A stretch of DNA of 64,000 nt from Bowmanella sp. JS7-9 (GCF_004329715.1 NZ_JXSY01000005.1:124001-188000); one strand, 5' to 3'. Positions 53,746-63,396 are shown, counted from the first letter of the stretch. Made by a program: numbers and translations. The notes: generated from the sequence alone by a model not told the origin.

Positions 53746-55155
53746 ATGGGAAAAAGCTTATTTGATAAAGTCTGGGATGCCCATATCGTCAGCCAAAACG
53801 GCGATGATTGTCTGTTGTATATCGATCGGCATTTGATTCATGAAGTAACGTCACCACAGGCCTTTGCCGGCTTGAACGACAAAGGTCGCAAGGTACGTCG
53901 CCCGGATCGCACGTTTGCGACCATGGACCATAGTATTTCTACTCGCTCACTGGCGCTGGATGCCTGTGGCCCCACCAATGCCCTGCAACTGCGCACCCTG
54001 ATGCAAAACTGCGAAGCACATGGTATCTCGCTTTATCCGGTTGGCCATCAGAAACAAGGCATCGTGCATGTTATTGGCCCGGAGCGCGGCTTGATTCTGC
54101 CCGGAATGACAGTGGTGTGTGGTGATTCTCACACGGCCACCCATGGTGCATTTGGCGCATTGGCGTTCGGTATCGGTACCTCTCAGGTTGAGCACGTGCT
54201 GGCCACTCAAACCTTGAAACAGGTCAAACCGAAGAGCATGAAAATCGAGGTCAACGGCGAGCTGGGTCTGGGCGTTACCGCCAAAGACATTATCCTCGCA
54301 ATTATCGGCAAAATCGGTCACGCCGGCGCCACTGGCCACGTCATTGAATACGCCGGCAGTGCCATTGAAGGCTTGTCCATGGAAGCGCGCATGACCATCT
54401 GCAATATGAGCATCGAAGCCGGTGCCAAGGCAGGCATGATTGCTCCTGATGCCGTCACATTCGCGTACCTGCAAGGACGTGAATTTGCCCCTCAAGGCCA
54501 TAGCTGGCAACAGGCACTTGAATGGTGGCAGAGTTTACCCAGCGATGCCGACGCTCATTTCGATTCCATCGTCCGCTTAGACGCGGCAGATATTGCCCCT
54601 CAGGTCACCTGGGGCACCAATCCAGGTCAGGTGAGTTCAGTAACAACACCTGTGCCCGCACCACAGGATTTCAGCGACGAGGTAGAACAAACCTCCTGTC
54701 AAAAAGCGCTCACTTATATGGGCTTAACCCCGGGGCAGCATCTCACCGATGTAGCGGTCAGCCACGTGTTTATTGGCTCCTGCACCAACAGCCGCATCGA
54801 AGATTTGCGCGCCGCAGCAGACATCGCCAAACGTGGCCGCGTCGCCAGCAGCGTAACTGCGATTGTAGTGCCGGGTTCCAACGAAGTGAAACAGCAGGCC
54901 GAAGCGGAAGGGTTAGATCAAATTTTCCTGCAAGCCGGATTCGAATGGCGCTTACCGGGCTGTTCCATGTGTCTAGGCATGAATGATGATATCCTCGGCC
55001 CGGGCGATCGCTGTGCATCCACCAGTAACCGGAACTTCGAAGGCCGTCAGGGGCGCGGAGCCCGCACCCATTTAGTCAGCCCGGCAATGGCTGCTGCGGC
55101 TGCGCTGCACGGACATTTTGTTGACGTCAGAACGTTAAACGGGAGTCACTCATGA
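53746..55155 (+). CDS. leuC: 3-isopropylmalate dehydratase large subunit LeuC
   Basis: Aconitase-family [4Fe-4S] subunit that, with LeuD, isomerises 2-isopropylmalate. The 469 residues contain [24 protein letters not shown] and the cluster cysteines in [17 protein letters not shown] and [13 protein letters not shown]. The stop overlaps the leuD start (ATGA). The cluster links it to the isc system elsewhere in the window. Confidence 0.97.
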   Translation: MGKSLFDKVWDAHIVSQNGDDCLLYIDRHLIHEVTSPQAFAGLNDKGRKVRRPDRTFATMDHSISTRSLALDACGPTNALQLRTLMQNCEAHGISLYPVGHQKQGIVHVIGPERGLILPGMTVVCGDSHTATHGAFGALAFGIGTSQVEHVLATQTLKQVKPKSMKIEVNGELGLGVTAKDIILAIIGKIGHAGATGHVIEYAGSAIEGLSMEARMTICNMSIEAGAKAGMIAPDAVTFAYLQGREFAPQGHSWQQALEWWQSLPSDADAHFDSIVRLDAADIAPQVTWGTNPGQVSSVTTPVPAPQDFSDEVEQTSCQKALTYMGLTPGQHLTDVAVSHVFIGSCTNSRIEDLRAAADIAKRGRVASSVTAIVVPGSNEVKQQAEAEGLDQIFLQAGFEWRLPGCSMCLGMNDDILGPGDRCASTSNRNFEGRQGRGARTHLVSPAMAAAAALHGHFVDVRTLNGSHS

Positions 55156-55751
55156 GTGGATTTACTCAGCACAGCGGAATCGCTGTACCTTTAGATATGG
55201 CCAATGTGGATACCGATCAGATTATTCCCAAGCAGTTTCTGACGTCAGTCAGCCGCAGTGGTTATGGTAAACATCTTTTCCATGACTGGCGCTATCTGGA
55301 TGCCAACGAGCAACAGCTTAATCCTGACTTTGTACTCAATCGTCCCGAGTACCAGGGTGCCTCTGTTTTGTTAACCCGGCAGAATTTTGGTTGTGGCTCG
55401 TCGCGGGAACACGCGCCCTGGGCGTTAACTGACTATGGCTTTAAAGCGGTGCTGGCCAGCAGCTTTGCCGACATTTTTTACGGCAATTGTATCAACAACC
55501 AATTGCTGCCTGTGGCGTTGAGTGTGAATGAAATTGACCAGTTATTTTCCTATCTGGCAGCGTCCCCGCAGACCCAATTGCAAATTGATCTGGTGGCGCA
55601 ACGTGTCACCTGCGGCCCGCTCCACTTTAACTTTGAAATAGACCCTGCCCACAAAAACACGTTGCTTAAAGGGCTGGATGCGATTGGCCAAACGCTGGAA
55701 GAAATCGCCGCGATTGAAGGTTATGAACACGCCCTGCCAGTTTGGCGCTAA
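55152..55751 (+). CDS. leuD: 3-isopropylmalate dehydratase small subunit LeuD
   Basis: Swivelling small subunit partner of LeuC. The 199 residues contain [42 protein letters not shown] and [13 protein letters not shown], the family marks. It starts inside the leuC stop (ATGA). A hairpin lies 23 bases after its stop. Confidence 0.97.
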   Translation: MSGFTQHSGIAVPLDMANVDTDQIIPKQFLTSVSRSGYGKHLFHDWRYLDANEQQLNPDFVLNRPEYQGASVLLTRQNFGCGSSREHAPWALTDYGFKAVLASSFADIFYGNCINNQLLPVALSVNEIDQLFSYLAASPQTQLQIDLVAQRVTCGPLHFNFEIDPAHKNTLLKGLDAIGQTLEEIAAIEGYEHALPVWR

Positions 55752-55774
55752 CACCGGATAATATTTACTCTTTT

Positions 55775-55808
55775 TTGCAGCCTGTACTTGACCAACAGGC
55801 TGCAATTT
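55775..55808 (+). other. Hairpin after leuD, possible terminator and promoter region
   Basis: A perfect 10-bp stem TTGCAGCCTG / CAGGCTGCAA with an 11-base loop, followed by TTT. It may end the leu transcript. The loop also contains TTGACC (55788-55793), and AATAGT follows after 17 bases (55811-55816), a candidate promoter for the next gene. Confidence 0.5.
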
Positions 55809-55858
55809 CCAATAGTTACAGGCGAATAAACTGAGGTTACTTAGGGGTTTGAGTAAAC

Positions 55859-57016
55859 ATGCTGCAAGATGTGCAGATTGATCATCTGGTAAAAGGAATG
55901 TTTGTTACCCGCATTACGGATCACGTAAAGCCGATTAAACTGGCTTCGCCCGGCATGATCCGTAGTGGCGATGATATCGAACAGATGCGCAGCAATGGTG
56001 TGTTAGCGGTTGAAATCGATCTGTCCCGTAGTGTGCACCAAACTCCGGACGACGTGTTATTTCAACCTAACGAGGAAGATATCGCTGACTTCCAGTCGCA
56101 AATGCAAGCCGCTATGGAAGTATATGAGCAGGTCAAAGAGCGTCATTCTATCTTTTTAGAGCGTATCGCCGCGCAAAAAACCATCGACGTTAATCTGGTC
56201 GGCGAATTATCCGGTCAGATTGTTGATGCGGTATTCGACTCACCCGATGCCATGTGTGTCATTGCCCAGCTCAAACAAGCCGAGCAATATATTCTCGATC
56301 ACTCGGTGAATTGCGTCATTCTGACCACTGTGCTGGCTAAAAAATTGAAGCTATCACGGGATGATATTTACCAATACGGCTTAGGCGCGATGATTATGGA
56401 CATTGGTATGGCTCGCCTGCCTTTGTTACTAACCCATAAATTTGGGGAACTTAACGACAAAGAAGCCCGCCAAATGCGACAGCACGTGGAGTGGGCGGTC
56501 GAGCTTGCCGAACAATCGGATTGTGTCACCGAACTGGGGATCAATTTAATCCGCCAGCATCATGAACGCTTAGATGGCAGTGGTTATCCGGGCGGTTTAC
56601 GCGGTGAACAGGTGTCACTGGGGGCGAGACTGGTCGCAGTGGTAGACACATTCGACGCCCTAACCACCAGTCGTCCCTTCAGAAATGGATTTAATAACTC
56701 AGAGGCGTTCAGGATTATGCGCGAGGAAGAAAAAGAGACACTGGATCAGTCTCTGGTCTCACTGTTTGTCTCTCATATGGGCAGTTACCCCACTGGCAGC
56801 ATGGTCAAGCTGTCCAATAATCTGATAGGGGTAGTATTCCGGCAAATACCCGACCATCCGGATCGCCCTATGGTGATGGTGATTTTCGATACGGAGAAAA
56901 AGCGGGATGTTCCTCCCCATGTAATAAACCTGATGCGTGAGCCGGATGTACACATTATCGATGCCATGGAAAACAAAGATGGTACGGCCGGACTCATGAA
57001 ATTTATCCGCGGTTAG
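55859..57016 (+). CDS. DUF3391 plus HD-GYP-like protein with an altered HD motif
   Basis: A 385-residue protein. The N-terminal DUF3391-type domain (about 1-60) reads VQIDHLVKGMFVTRI, then GVLAVEIDLSRS. The HD-GYP domain (about 140-330) keeps QHHERLDGSGYPGGLRGE (GYP at 242-244), DTFDALTTSRPF and LTHKFGELNDKEARQMRQHVEW. However, the HD doublet reads MDIGM: M180-D181 replaces H-D and a Met replaces the usual Lys. That removes a metal-binding histidine, so c-di-GMP hydrolysis is doubtful or altered. It faces gspB end to end with no gap. Confidence 0.87.
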   Translation: MLQDVQIDHLVKGMFVTRITDHVKPIKLASPGMIRSGDDIEQMRSNGVLAVEIDLSRSVHQTPDDVLFQPNEEDIADFQSQMQAAMEVYEQVKERHSIFLERIAAQKTIDVNLVGELSGQIVDAVFDSPDAMCVIAQLKQAEQYILDHSVNCVILTTVLAKKLKLSRDDIYQYGLGAMIMDIGMARLPLLLTHKFGELNDKEARQMRQHVEWAVELAEQSDCVTELGINLIRQHHERLDGSGYPGGLRGEQVSLGARLVAVVDTFDALTTSRPFRNGFNNSEAFRIMREEEKETLDQSLVSLFVSHMGSYPTGSMVKLSNNLIGVVFRQIPDHPDRPMVMVIFDTEKKRDVPPHVINLMREPDVHIIDAMENKDGTAGLMKFIRG

Positions 57017-58039
57017 TTACCAGTCCGTCAGGGCATTGAGGCTAAAGCGATTGCCCTGATAACTCATAATCACCTTTTGCGGCGTGATCTCCAGCAGTTG
57101 TAGCTTGTCGGTCAGCCATTCACCCTCGTGTAATTCTACGCCATTAACCCGCACCCAGCGGCCCTCAGGGTCGGATGCGTACATGTGGGTAGAAAACTGC
57201 ATGCGGGGCAACGCGGTTAAGATCCAGGCAGGTAACTGATCCACTCTGGGTACCGTGTTGGCAGCAGGAGCAGTCGGCACGGTATTATCCGCCGGTTCAT
57301 CACTGACCGCTTTGACAGCTTCGTTGAAGCGTGCCAGCAGCTCTGGATCCACCTCATCCGCCATGTCATTGCCTTGAGCTTGTTGCTCAGCTGCGGAGCT
57401 CTGAACTTCGGACTGTGTAGCTGTCTCTGCCGGCGGAGACGACACAATAGGGGATTCTTCATTGGTTTCGCTGGCAGACGCAACCGGCCCGCCAGTTTGT
57501 TCACCCGTTGTCTGTGCTGGCACTGCGGTTTTCTCGTCTGTGCCCTGCGCTGAGTCGCTGAGTGCCGATAACTGCGATTCCGCTTGTTCCGCCTCCTGCG
57601 TTATCGGCAACGCACGGTTTGGCCAGTCACCCCGCAAGATAAACTGTGACACGACCGCCAGTGCCGCACCGACCAGCAACCCACTGCCAATGCGCAGGGC
57701 GTAGAATTTGGTTTCGTTCCATGCTTCCTGCCACTGAGAGGGGATGTCGGCAATGGAAGGCAAAAATAAGCTGCGGTTAAATTGCTCGGACTGGGTGTGC
57801 TGTACATGGTGCTGCCGACTCACCAGCTTATGGTTAGGTGACAACACTGGCGCGCCATCGATCTCAACGGTTTGTTCCGGGTCGATTTCTACCTCTGTTA
57901 CGCCCATTTCACGCAGACCATTAACCATATCCACACTGGTGACTAGACCTGATTTCTTAATCGCTACCGGCCCCTGTTGTTGGCTGATCGCAATTATCAC
58001 CATACCAGGCTGCAACGCATCAATGCTGACTTTATGCAT
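57017..58039 (-). CDS. gspB: General secretion pathway protein GspB (ExeB-like) with an extra N-terminal domain
   Basis: Partner of GspA in inserting the type II secretin through the peptidoglycan. The C-terminal domain (about 280-340) has the GspB pattern LPAWILTALPRMQFSTHMYA, then RWVRVNGVELHEGEWL. One membrane helix lies near residues 116-138 (IGSGLLVGAALAVVSQFIL), followed by a long low-complexity Glu/Ala/Ser linker. The N-terminal 60 residues (VSIDALQPGMVIIAI, then MGVTEVEIDPEQ) resemble the DUF3391 domain of the adjacent HD-GYP protein. The start is the ATG at 58039 (340 residues), inside the end of gspA; a GTG at 58075 is possible. Confidence 0.82.
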   Translation of the reverse strand: MHKVSIDALQPGMVIIAISQQQGPVAIKKSGLVTSVDMVNGLREMGVTEVEIDPEQTVEIDGAPVLSPNHKLVSRQHHVQHTQSEQFNRSLFLPSIADIPSQWQEAWNETKFYALRIGSGLLVGAALAVVSQFILRGDWPNRALPITQEAEQAESQLSALSDSAQGTDEKTAVPAQTTGEQTGGPVASASETNEESPIVSSPPAETATQSEVQSSAAEQQAQGNDMADEVDPELLARFNEAVKAVSDEPADNTVPTAPAANTVPRVDQLPAWILTALPRMQFSTHMYASDPEGRWVRVNGVELHEGEWLTDKLQLLEITPQKVIMSYQGNRFSLNALTDW

Positions 58040-58943
58040 ACCACTGCCCTGCCATAAATCCGGCCAACAACGCACCGAAAAACGCTACTTTGCCCATTGC
58101 GCTGCGATGTTTGGCAAGACGCTGCTCAACCACATCGGGCCCCAATACCTGATTCGCGGCGGCGTTAAATACCCGCTGGCTGACCTGCCGTTCCTGGCGG
58201 GGAAACGCCAGTGTTAGTGCGCGGTCGCACAACAGATTCATCACTCTCGGGATCCCAGCGGAAATTTCATAGGCAAGGATGATGGCCTGGGGACTGAAAA
58301 TCCCGGCATGACCGTGTACCACGCCCAATCGGTGGCCGATATAGTCGCGTACCTCAGCCTTATCCAACGGCATCAGGTGATACCGCGCAGTGATACGCTG
58401 GGCTAACTGACGTAATTCATTACGCTTTAGCAATAGCTGTAATTCTGGCTGACCAATCAATACCACTTTCAGCAGTTTTTCACGGTCGGTTTCCAGATTG
58501 GTTAACAGACGCAACTGCTCCAGCACTTCAGGCTGAAGGTGCTGCGCTTCATCAATGATCAGCACAGTATTGATAGAATTACTGTGGTTGCTCGCCAGCT
58601 TTTTAAGGATTAGGTCAGTAAAGTATTTCAGACTGGCCTTTTTCACCACGTAACGAATTTTAAGTTCATCACATACCGTGGCGAGTAATTCCATTGCGCT
58701 CAACGTTGGATTGAGAATCATCGCCACCTGGGTATTAGCGGGTAATTGCTGCAGCAATTTGCGAGATACGGTGGTTTTGCCCGTCCCCACCTCACCGGTC
58801 AGCATGACAAAGCCACCGGTTTCTCTTAAGCCAAAATTCAAATGCGCCAACGCCTCTTTGTGGCGTGGACTCATATACAAAAAATCCGGATTAGGTGCGA
58901 TGGAAAAAGGGTTATCGGTCAGCCCGAAATAACTTAAATACAC
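58032..58943 (-). CDS. gspA: General secretion pathway ATPase GspA (ExeA-like)
   Basis: AAA+ ATPase of the ExeA group that works with GspB on type II secretin assembly. The N-terminal pattern is VYLSYFGLTDNPFSIAPNPD followed by FLYMSPRHKEALAHL. Walker A is GEVGTGKTTVSRKLL and Walker B is VLIIDEAQHLQPEVLEQLRLL. A C-terminal hydrophobic helix (KVAFFGALLAGFMAG) is a membrane anchor. All possible starts are GTG or TTG; I chose the GTG at 58943 (303 residues), which fits the family start. GTG 58949 and TTG 59003 are alternatives. It overlaps gspB by 8 bases. No other type II secretion genes are in the window. Confidence 0.88.
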   Translation of the reverse strand: MYLSYFGLTDNPFSIAPNPDFLYMSPRHKEALAHLNFGLRETGGFVMLTGEVGTGKTTVSRKLLQQLPANTQVAMILNPTLSAMELLATVCDELKIRYVVKKASLKYFTDLILKKLASNHSNSINTVLIIDEAQHLQPEVLEQLRLLTNLETDREKLLKVVLIGQPELQLLLKRNELRQLAQRITARYHLMPLDKAEVRDYIGHRLGVVHGHAGIFSPQAIILAYEISAGIPRVMNLLCDRALTLAFPRQERQVSQRVFNAAANQVLGPDVVEQRLAKHRSAMGKVAFFGALLAGFMAGQWYA

Positions 58944-59046
58944 AAACACGGCTACGTTACTGGTGAATAACGCCAAACTATCCGGTGTGGATGCGGAAGT
59001 CAAAGCGCATTTACTGTCATGAAAATGTCGCAGGCATTACATAAAT

Positions 59047-59075
59047 TCGACATCAAAATCTAATAGCCTTATAAT
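59047..59075 (+). promoter_or_regulatory. Probable promoter of the small membrane protein and cca
   Basis: TCGACA (59047-59052, five of six -35 bases) and a perfect TATAAT (59070-59075) with a 17-base spacer. Transcription would start near 59082. Confidence 0.7.
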
Positions 59076-59137
59076 TCGCCACCCAAAATTACCATTTGGG
59101 CATTTTTTAACCAGATTAACTCAAGAAGGAACAAGGA

Positions 59138-59365
59138 ATGTTAAGACTTGTATTGATCGTCCTCGCCGTCTGTTTAGCGGGCTTTTTTCTGCTCCCTACC
59201 AATACGTTTTGGGTCATCATGACCTGTTTGGCTGAACTGACCAGCGCGATTACTGTGTGTGCCCTGCTATTTTTCGTATGGTTACTGGCTCCCTGGAAAA
59301 TTCTCAAGAAGCCAGTGCATGTTAAGCAGGCAGAACCACAAACATTTATCCCCAAAGAAAATTAA
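59138..59365 (+). CDS. Small two-helix membrane protein, unknown function
   Basis: A 75-residue protein with two hydrophobic helices (about 3-21, LRLVLIVLAVCLAGFFLLP; and 35-52, ELTSAITVCALLFFVWLLAP) and a basic, then acidic tail. AAGGA directly precedes the ATG, and a strong promoter lies upstream. I do not recognise it. It is cotranscribed with cca (36 bases apart). Confidence 0.75.
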   Translation: MLRLVLIVLAVCLAGFFLLPTNTFWVIMTCLAELTSAITVCALLFFVWLLAPWKILKKPVHVKQAEPQTFIPKEN

Positions 59366-59401
59366 GTCACAATGACCCTATCGTTGTGAATAGGGTATGG
59401 C

Positions 59402-60640
59402 ATGCAAATTTATCTGGTCGGCGGCGCAGTTCGCGATAAGTTACTTCATTTGCCCGTTAAGGATAAAGACTGGGTAGTTGTGGGTGCCTCTTCTGAGCAA
59501 ATGCTGGAACAGGGCTTTATTCAGGTAGGAAAAGACTTCCCGGTTTTTTTACATCCCCAAAGTAACGAAGAATATGCCCTTGCTCGCACCGAGCGTAAAA
59601 CTGGCACCGGATATACCGGTTTTAGTTGCGACACCTCCAAAGACGTCACCCTCGAATTAGATTTACTGCGCAGGGATCTGACAATCAATGCCATGGCAGA
59701 GGATGAAACCGGCAAAATTATCGACCCTTACGGCGGTTTGCGTGATCTGCAGGACAAAATTCTGCGTCATGTTTCTCCCGCCTTTAGCGAGGATCCATTA
59801 CGGGTTCTGCGCGTCGCACGCTTCGCTGCCCGTTTTCATCATCTGGGTTTTCGCATCGCCGGCGAAACGATCAACTTAATGAGTGATATCGCTCAACATG
59901 GTGAACTCAATACGCTCAGCCCGGAGCGGGTATGGCAGGAGACCGCCCGTGCTCTGGGCGAACACGACCCACATATCTACTTTGATGTACTCCACCGCTG
60001 TGACGCGTTGGAATACTGGTTTATGGAGCTGGATAGATTATGGGGCGTGCCCAATCCTGCCATGTGGCATCCGGAAATCGACACAGGAGTGCACACTCTG
60101 ATGGTGTTAGAGCAGGCCTGTCAGCTGAGCGACAAGCTCAGCGTACGTTTCGCTGCACTGGTGCATGATGTGGGTAAAGGCCTGACTCCCGCGCAGCGCT
60201 GGCCGTCCCACCGTGGTCACGAAACCCTCGGGTTGCAGGCCATTCGCGATTTGTGCGAGCGCATCCGCGCACCAAACGAATGCCGTGATCTGGCGCTGCT
60301 GGTCAGCGAATATCACAGCCATGTGCATCGTGCATTCGAATTACGCCCCGCCACCCTGCTGAATTTATTCGACAGTGCCGATGCCTGGCGTAAACCACAA
60401 CGCTTCGACGATTTCCTCACTGCCTGCCGTGCCGATGCCCGTGGCCGTAGCGGATTTGAGTCTACCCCGTATTTGCAGGCTGATTACGTCCGGCAGGCGT
60501 TTAATATAGCCAGCGCAGTTGAGGTAAAAAGCATTATTGACGCTGGTTATCAGGGCAAACAGATTCGCGAGCAACTGGATATTGCCCGTATCGCCGCGTT
60601 GAACGACTTTAAGCACAGCTGGCAACAAACCCATCATTAG
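59402..60640 (+). CDS. cca: Multifunctional CCA-adding tRNA nucleotidyltransferase
   Basis: Adds or repairs the 3' CCA end of tRNA and, in this long form, has phosphohydrolase activity. The nucleotidyltransferase core starts [23 protein letters not shown], followed by [13 protein letters not shown] and [16 protein letters not shown]. The C-terminal HD domain (about 228-330) has [12 protein letters not shown]. The 412 residues equal E. coli Cca (412). It lies upstream of srmB. Confidence 0.96.
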   Translation: MQIYLVGGAVRDKLLHLPVKDKDWVVVGASSEQMLEQGFIQVGKDFPVFLHPQSNEEYALARTERKTGTGYTGFSCDTSKDVTLELDLLRRDLTINAMAEDETGKIIDPYGGLRDLQDKILRHVSPAFSEDPLRVLRVARFAARFHHLGFRIAGETINLMSDIAQHGELNTLSPERVWQETARALGEHDPHIYFDVLHRCDALEYWFMELDRLWGVPNPAMWHPEIDTGVHTLMVLEQACQLSDKLSVRFAALVHDVGKGLTPAQRWPSHRGHETLGLQAIRDLCERIRAPNECRDLALLVSEYHSHVHRAFELRPATLLNLFDSADAWRKPQRFDDFLTACRADARGRSGFESTPYLQADYVRQAFNIASAVEVKSIIDAGYQGKQIREQLDIARIAALNDFKHSWQQTHH

Positions 60641-60673
60641 ACGCTTTTTACTGCGAAGCGTCGCGGCTTCCTC

Positions 60674-60679
60674 TATAAT
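60674..60679 (+). promoter_or_regulatory. Possible srmB promoter (-10)
   Basis: A perfect TATAAT 28 bases before the srmB ATG. No good -35 is seen at normal spacing. A small hairpin (GACGCTT / AAGCGTC, 60640-60662) lies just upstream, at the cca stop. Confidence 0.35.
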
Positions 60680-60706
60680 TGCGGCCAATTTCAATTAGTT
60701 AATATT

Positions 60707-61930
60707 ATGATGTTTGATCAACTCGAACTAGACGAAAGCCTGTGTCAGGCCGTGGCCGAAATGGGCTACAAAACTCCCACCAGTATCCAGCAGCTCACCA
60801 TTCCAGCCGCGATGGAAGGTAAAGATATTCTGGCCTCTGCCCCCACGGGTACCGGTAAGACCGCGGCATTTTTGCTGCCCGCGTGTCAGTTCCTGCTGGA
60901 TTTTCCTCGTATGGAGCCTGGCTCAGCGCGAGTATTGATCTTAACCCCCACCCGCGAACTGGCGGTGCAGGTATATGAACAAGCCCAAGCCATCACCCGC
61001 CATACCGATCTGGTCTGTGGCGTAATCACTGGCGGCATCAACTACGGCACAGACAGAGATACCATTGAGAGCCAACCGGACATTCTGGTCGCCACCCCAG
61101 GCCGTTTGTTTGAGCATATCGAAAAAGAATTATTCGATTGCCGTAATATCGAAATGCTGATTCTGGATGAAGCGGATCGCATGCTGGATATGGGTTTCTC
61201 ACCTATTGTGAACCAGATTTCCGCAGAAGCGCGCTGGCGTAAACAAAGCATGCTGTTCTCTGCCACGCTGGAAGGCCGCGGCATCAAGCGTTTTGCCGAG
61301 GAACTGCTGAATGAGCCCGTGCTACTGGAAGCCAATCCTAGCCGCAAAGAACAAGGCAAAATCCATCAGTGGATCCATCTGGCTGACGACGCTGAACACA
61401 AATACCAGTTACTCAAACACATTCTGACTGAGCAGGTCGAGGTAGGGATTGTGTTCGTGAAGACCCGTGACCGTCTGATGGAACTGCGTTCAAAGCTGGA
61501 CTCAGACCAGATCCGCTATTGTTTCCTGCAGGGCGAGATGCCGCAGGACAAGCGTCTGGCCGCCATCGAAGCGTTCAAGCAAGGACGCATCAATATTCTG
61601 CTTGCCACGGACGTTGCGGCGCGGGGTATTGATGTAGCCAATATCAGCCATGTAATTAACTACGATATGCCGCGCACCGCCGACGTGTATGTACACCGCA
61701 TTGGTCGTACTGGCCGGGCTGGTAACAAAGGTACGGCGATTTCACTGGTTGAAGCCCATGATGTGGATATTCTGGGTAAAATCGAGCGATACACTGAGCA
61801 AAAGCTTAAGCGTCGCGTCATTGACAGCCTGCGCCCTAAGCACAAAGAAGCTAAAGCCTCGGTTAAGAAGAAAAAAGCCAAGAAAAAAGGCGCAAAAAAA
61901 GCCGTTAAGAAAACGGCTCCGAAAAAGTAA
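60707..61930 (+). CDS. srmB: DEAD-box RNA helicase SrmB
   Basis: RNA helicase in assembly of the large ribosomal subunit. The 407-residue protein follows E. coli SrmB closely: FDQLELDESLCQAVAEMGY, SAPTGTGKTAAFLLPACQF, PTRELAVQVYEQA, DEADRMLDMGFSP, KQSMLFSATLEGRGIKRFAE, ATDVAARGIDVANI and HRIGRTGRAGNKGTAISLVEA. The tail is very basic (KKKKAKKKGAKKAVKK), suited to RNA binding, and shorter than in E. coli. Confidence 0.95.
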   Translation: MMFDQLELDESLCQAVAEMGYKTPTSIQQLTIPAAMEGKDILASAPTGTGKTAAFLLPACQFLLDFPRMEPGSARVLILTPTRELAVQVYEQAQAITRHTDLVCGVITGGINYGTDRDTIESQPDILVATPGRLFEHIEKELFDCRNIEMLILDEADRMLDMGFSPIVNQISAEARWRKQSMLFSATLEGRGIKRFAEELLNEPVLLEANPSRKEQGKIHQWIHLADDAEHKYQLLKHILTEQVEVGIVFVKTRDRLMELRSKLDSDQIRYCFLQGEMPQDKRLAAIEAFKQGRINILLATDVAARGIDVANISHVINYDMPRTADVYVHRIGRTGRAGNKGTAISLVEAHDVDILGKIERYTEQKLKRRVIDSLRPKHKEAKASVKKKKAKKKGAKKAVKKTAPKK

Positions 61931-61948
61931 TTCCTGCGCCGGGTGAGC

Positions 61949-62449
61949 TTAGAAGTTAATGCTCACCTGGCCAGAATTTGAGTCATAATCCACCGTCAGC
62001 AAATTATTCGCGACCAGCGTGTAGGTGCAATTATTGGCGCCGTTATAGGTTGCTTCGACCTGCGCTGATTGATCACCTTCAACCTTAAAATCCCCGCTGT
62101 CTAACACCGCGCGCCATACATCGATGCAATCGGCTTCACTATTTAATGTAAGACTGACACCTCGGGTGTCGGCGGGATAGCCTGCTGCATTAACGCTTAA
62201 ATCGCCACCTGCAACGGGATCGCTAATGGCAATAAAATTTAGTTGCGCCTGATTATTACCGCTGATTAGCCATTTGTAATGCACCTGATTCACCCCATCC
62301 CTGAAGGCGGCACCGACTGCCTTAAAACTGGCGGTGCGCGCATCACTACTGATGTCTACAAACTTAGGCGCGGCGACCACCGCCAGAATACCCAAAATTA
62401 CGATAACCACGATCAACTCGATCAGGGTAAAACCTTTTGACTTCAACAC
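61949..62449 (-). CDS. MSHA-type IV pilin-like protein
   Basis: A 166-residue prepilin. The leader MLKSKG is followed by FTLIELIVVIVILGILAVVA, the type IV N-methylation motif and hydrophobic spine with E5 conserved. KFVDISSDARTASFKAVGAAFRDGVNQVHYKW and the C-terminal C108/C141 disulfide region resemble MshA/MshB of the MSHA pilus. The start is GTG at 62449 with GGAAG upstream. No other pilus genes are nearby, so it is a solitary minor pilin or pseudopilin. Confidence 0.87.
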   Translation of the reverse strand: MLKSKGFTLIELIVVIVILGILAVVAAPKFVDISSDARTASFKAVGAAFRDGVNQVHYKWLISGNNQAQLNFIAISDPVAGGDLSVNAAGYPADTRGVSLTLNSEADCIDVWRAVLDSGDFKVEGDQSAQVEATYNGANNCTYTLVANNLLTVDYDSNSGQVSINF

Positions 62450-62526
62450 CTTGCGCTTCCTATTCTGGTGAACAACGATGCTAATCTACCCTACTCAAAC
62501 TTAGGCAACAATAAAAAAGGATCCCC

Positions 62527-63372
62527 ATGAAAAAAGTTTTCCTGTTACTTAGCCTGCTCAGTGGTCACGTGCTGGCTAATGACAATGACTGGTACACACC
62601 ACCTGCTGATAATCTGGTGTATCTGCAATTAGAACAAGGGCCGGTAATCATTGAATTAGCGCCATTTGCCGCACCTAACCATGTTAAACAATTCAAAAAC
62701 CTGGTCGACAGCGGGTTTTATGATGGTCTGGATTTCTATCGGGTCATAGACGGGTTTGTGGCACAGGCCGGCGATGTGAGTGAAACCCGCACGTCTGATT
62801 TTAATCAGCCACTCAAAGCAGAGGTGGCCGTTGTGTCAGACACCAACTTGTTGCAGGTAGAGCAAAAGCCCGCTTTTTTCGCAGATGAAACCGGTTATTG
62901 GCAGGGCTTCCCTGCGGCGCGCGACCAACAAAGCAATGAACATTGGCTGACACATTGCCCGGGCACTGTAGCCATGGCACGGAGTACTGAGCTTAACTCA
63001 GGTGCCAGCGATTTTTATGTGGTAATTGGTCAGGCCCCGAGGCATTTGGATCGCAATATGAGCGTATTTGGCCGGGTTATCTGGGGTATGCCATTGTTAC
63101 AGGCGTTGCCACGCGGTGAACTTGCTAACGGTGGCGTCATCGATGACCCTGGCAAACGCGGTAAGATCATTAGCGCTAAGTTGGGCGATAAACTGGCAGA
63201 CACCGACATACTGCTCATTGAGGTAGAACGCAGTAATGGTGAGTCAGTGCAAAAGCGGCTGCAATCGGCACGCACTCGCGACAATCCATTTTTTTATTAC
63301 AAAGGCGAAGGCAAGCTGGATATTTGCTATTATCCGCCGCGCACACGCCTGCTCAGTCAGGCCACTGAATAA
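62527..63372 (+). CDS. Periplasmic cyclophilin-type peptidyl-prolyl isomerase
   Basis: Catalyses cis-trans proline isomerisation in the periplasm. A signal peptide (MKKVFLLLSLLSGHVLA) precedes a cyclophilin domain of 281 residues: FKNLVDSGFYDGLDFYRVI with DGFVAQAGDV, then an insert of about 60 residues with WQGFPAARDQQ, then HCPGTVAMARSTELNSGASDFYVVIG and HLDRNMSVFGRVIWGMPLL. The usual GSQFF is GASDFY, a modest change. It lies upstream of rdgB by 24 bases. Confidence 0.88.
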   Translation: MKKVFLLLSLLSGHVLANDNDWYTPPADNLVYLQLEQGPVIIELAPFAAPNHVKQFKNLVDSGFYDGLDFYRVIDGFVAQAGDVSETRTSDFNQPLKAEVAVVSDTNLLQVEQKPAFFADETGYWQGFPAARDQQSNEHWLTHCPGTVAMARSTELNSGASDFYVVIGQAPRHLDRNMSVFGRVIWGMPLLQALPRGELANGGVIDDPGKRGKIISAKLGDKLADTDILLIEVERSNGESVQKRLQSARTRDNPFFYYKGEGKLDICYYPPRTRLLSQATE

Positions 63373-63396
63373 CGATTGAATTTTACAGGATCCTGC

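Noticed and set aside
53947-54510. 187-codon open frame on the minus strand inside leuC
   Set aside because: It lies antisense to leuC, shows no recognisable domain, and is explained by codon bias in the real frame.
54522-54986. 154-codon open frame overlapping leuC in another frame
   Set aside because: Composition is Arg-rich and shadow-like, with no ribosome-binding site; the leuC protein is complete across this stretch.
60640-60662. Stem GACGCTT / AAGCGTC after cca
   Set aside because: No T run follows, so terminator function is unsupported; mentioned only with the srmB promoter.
61942-61967. Stem GGTGAGC / GCTCACC between srmB and the pilin gene
   Set aside because: Its 12-base loop covers the end of the pilin coding region and there is no T run on either strand, so I do not call it a terminator.
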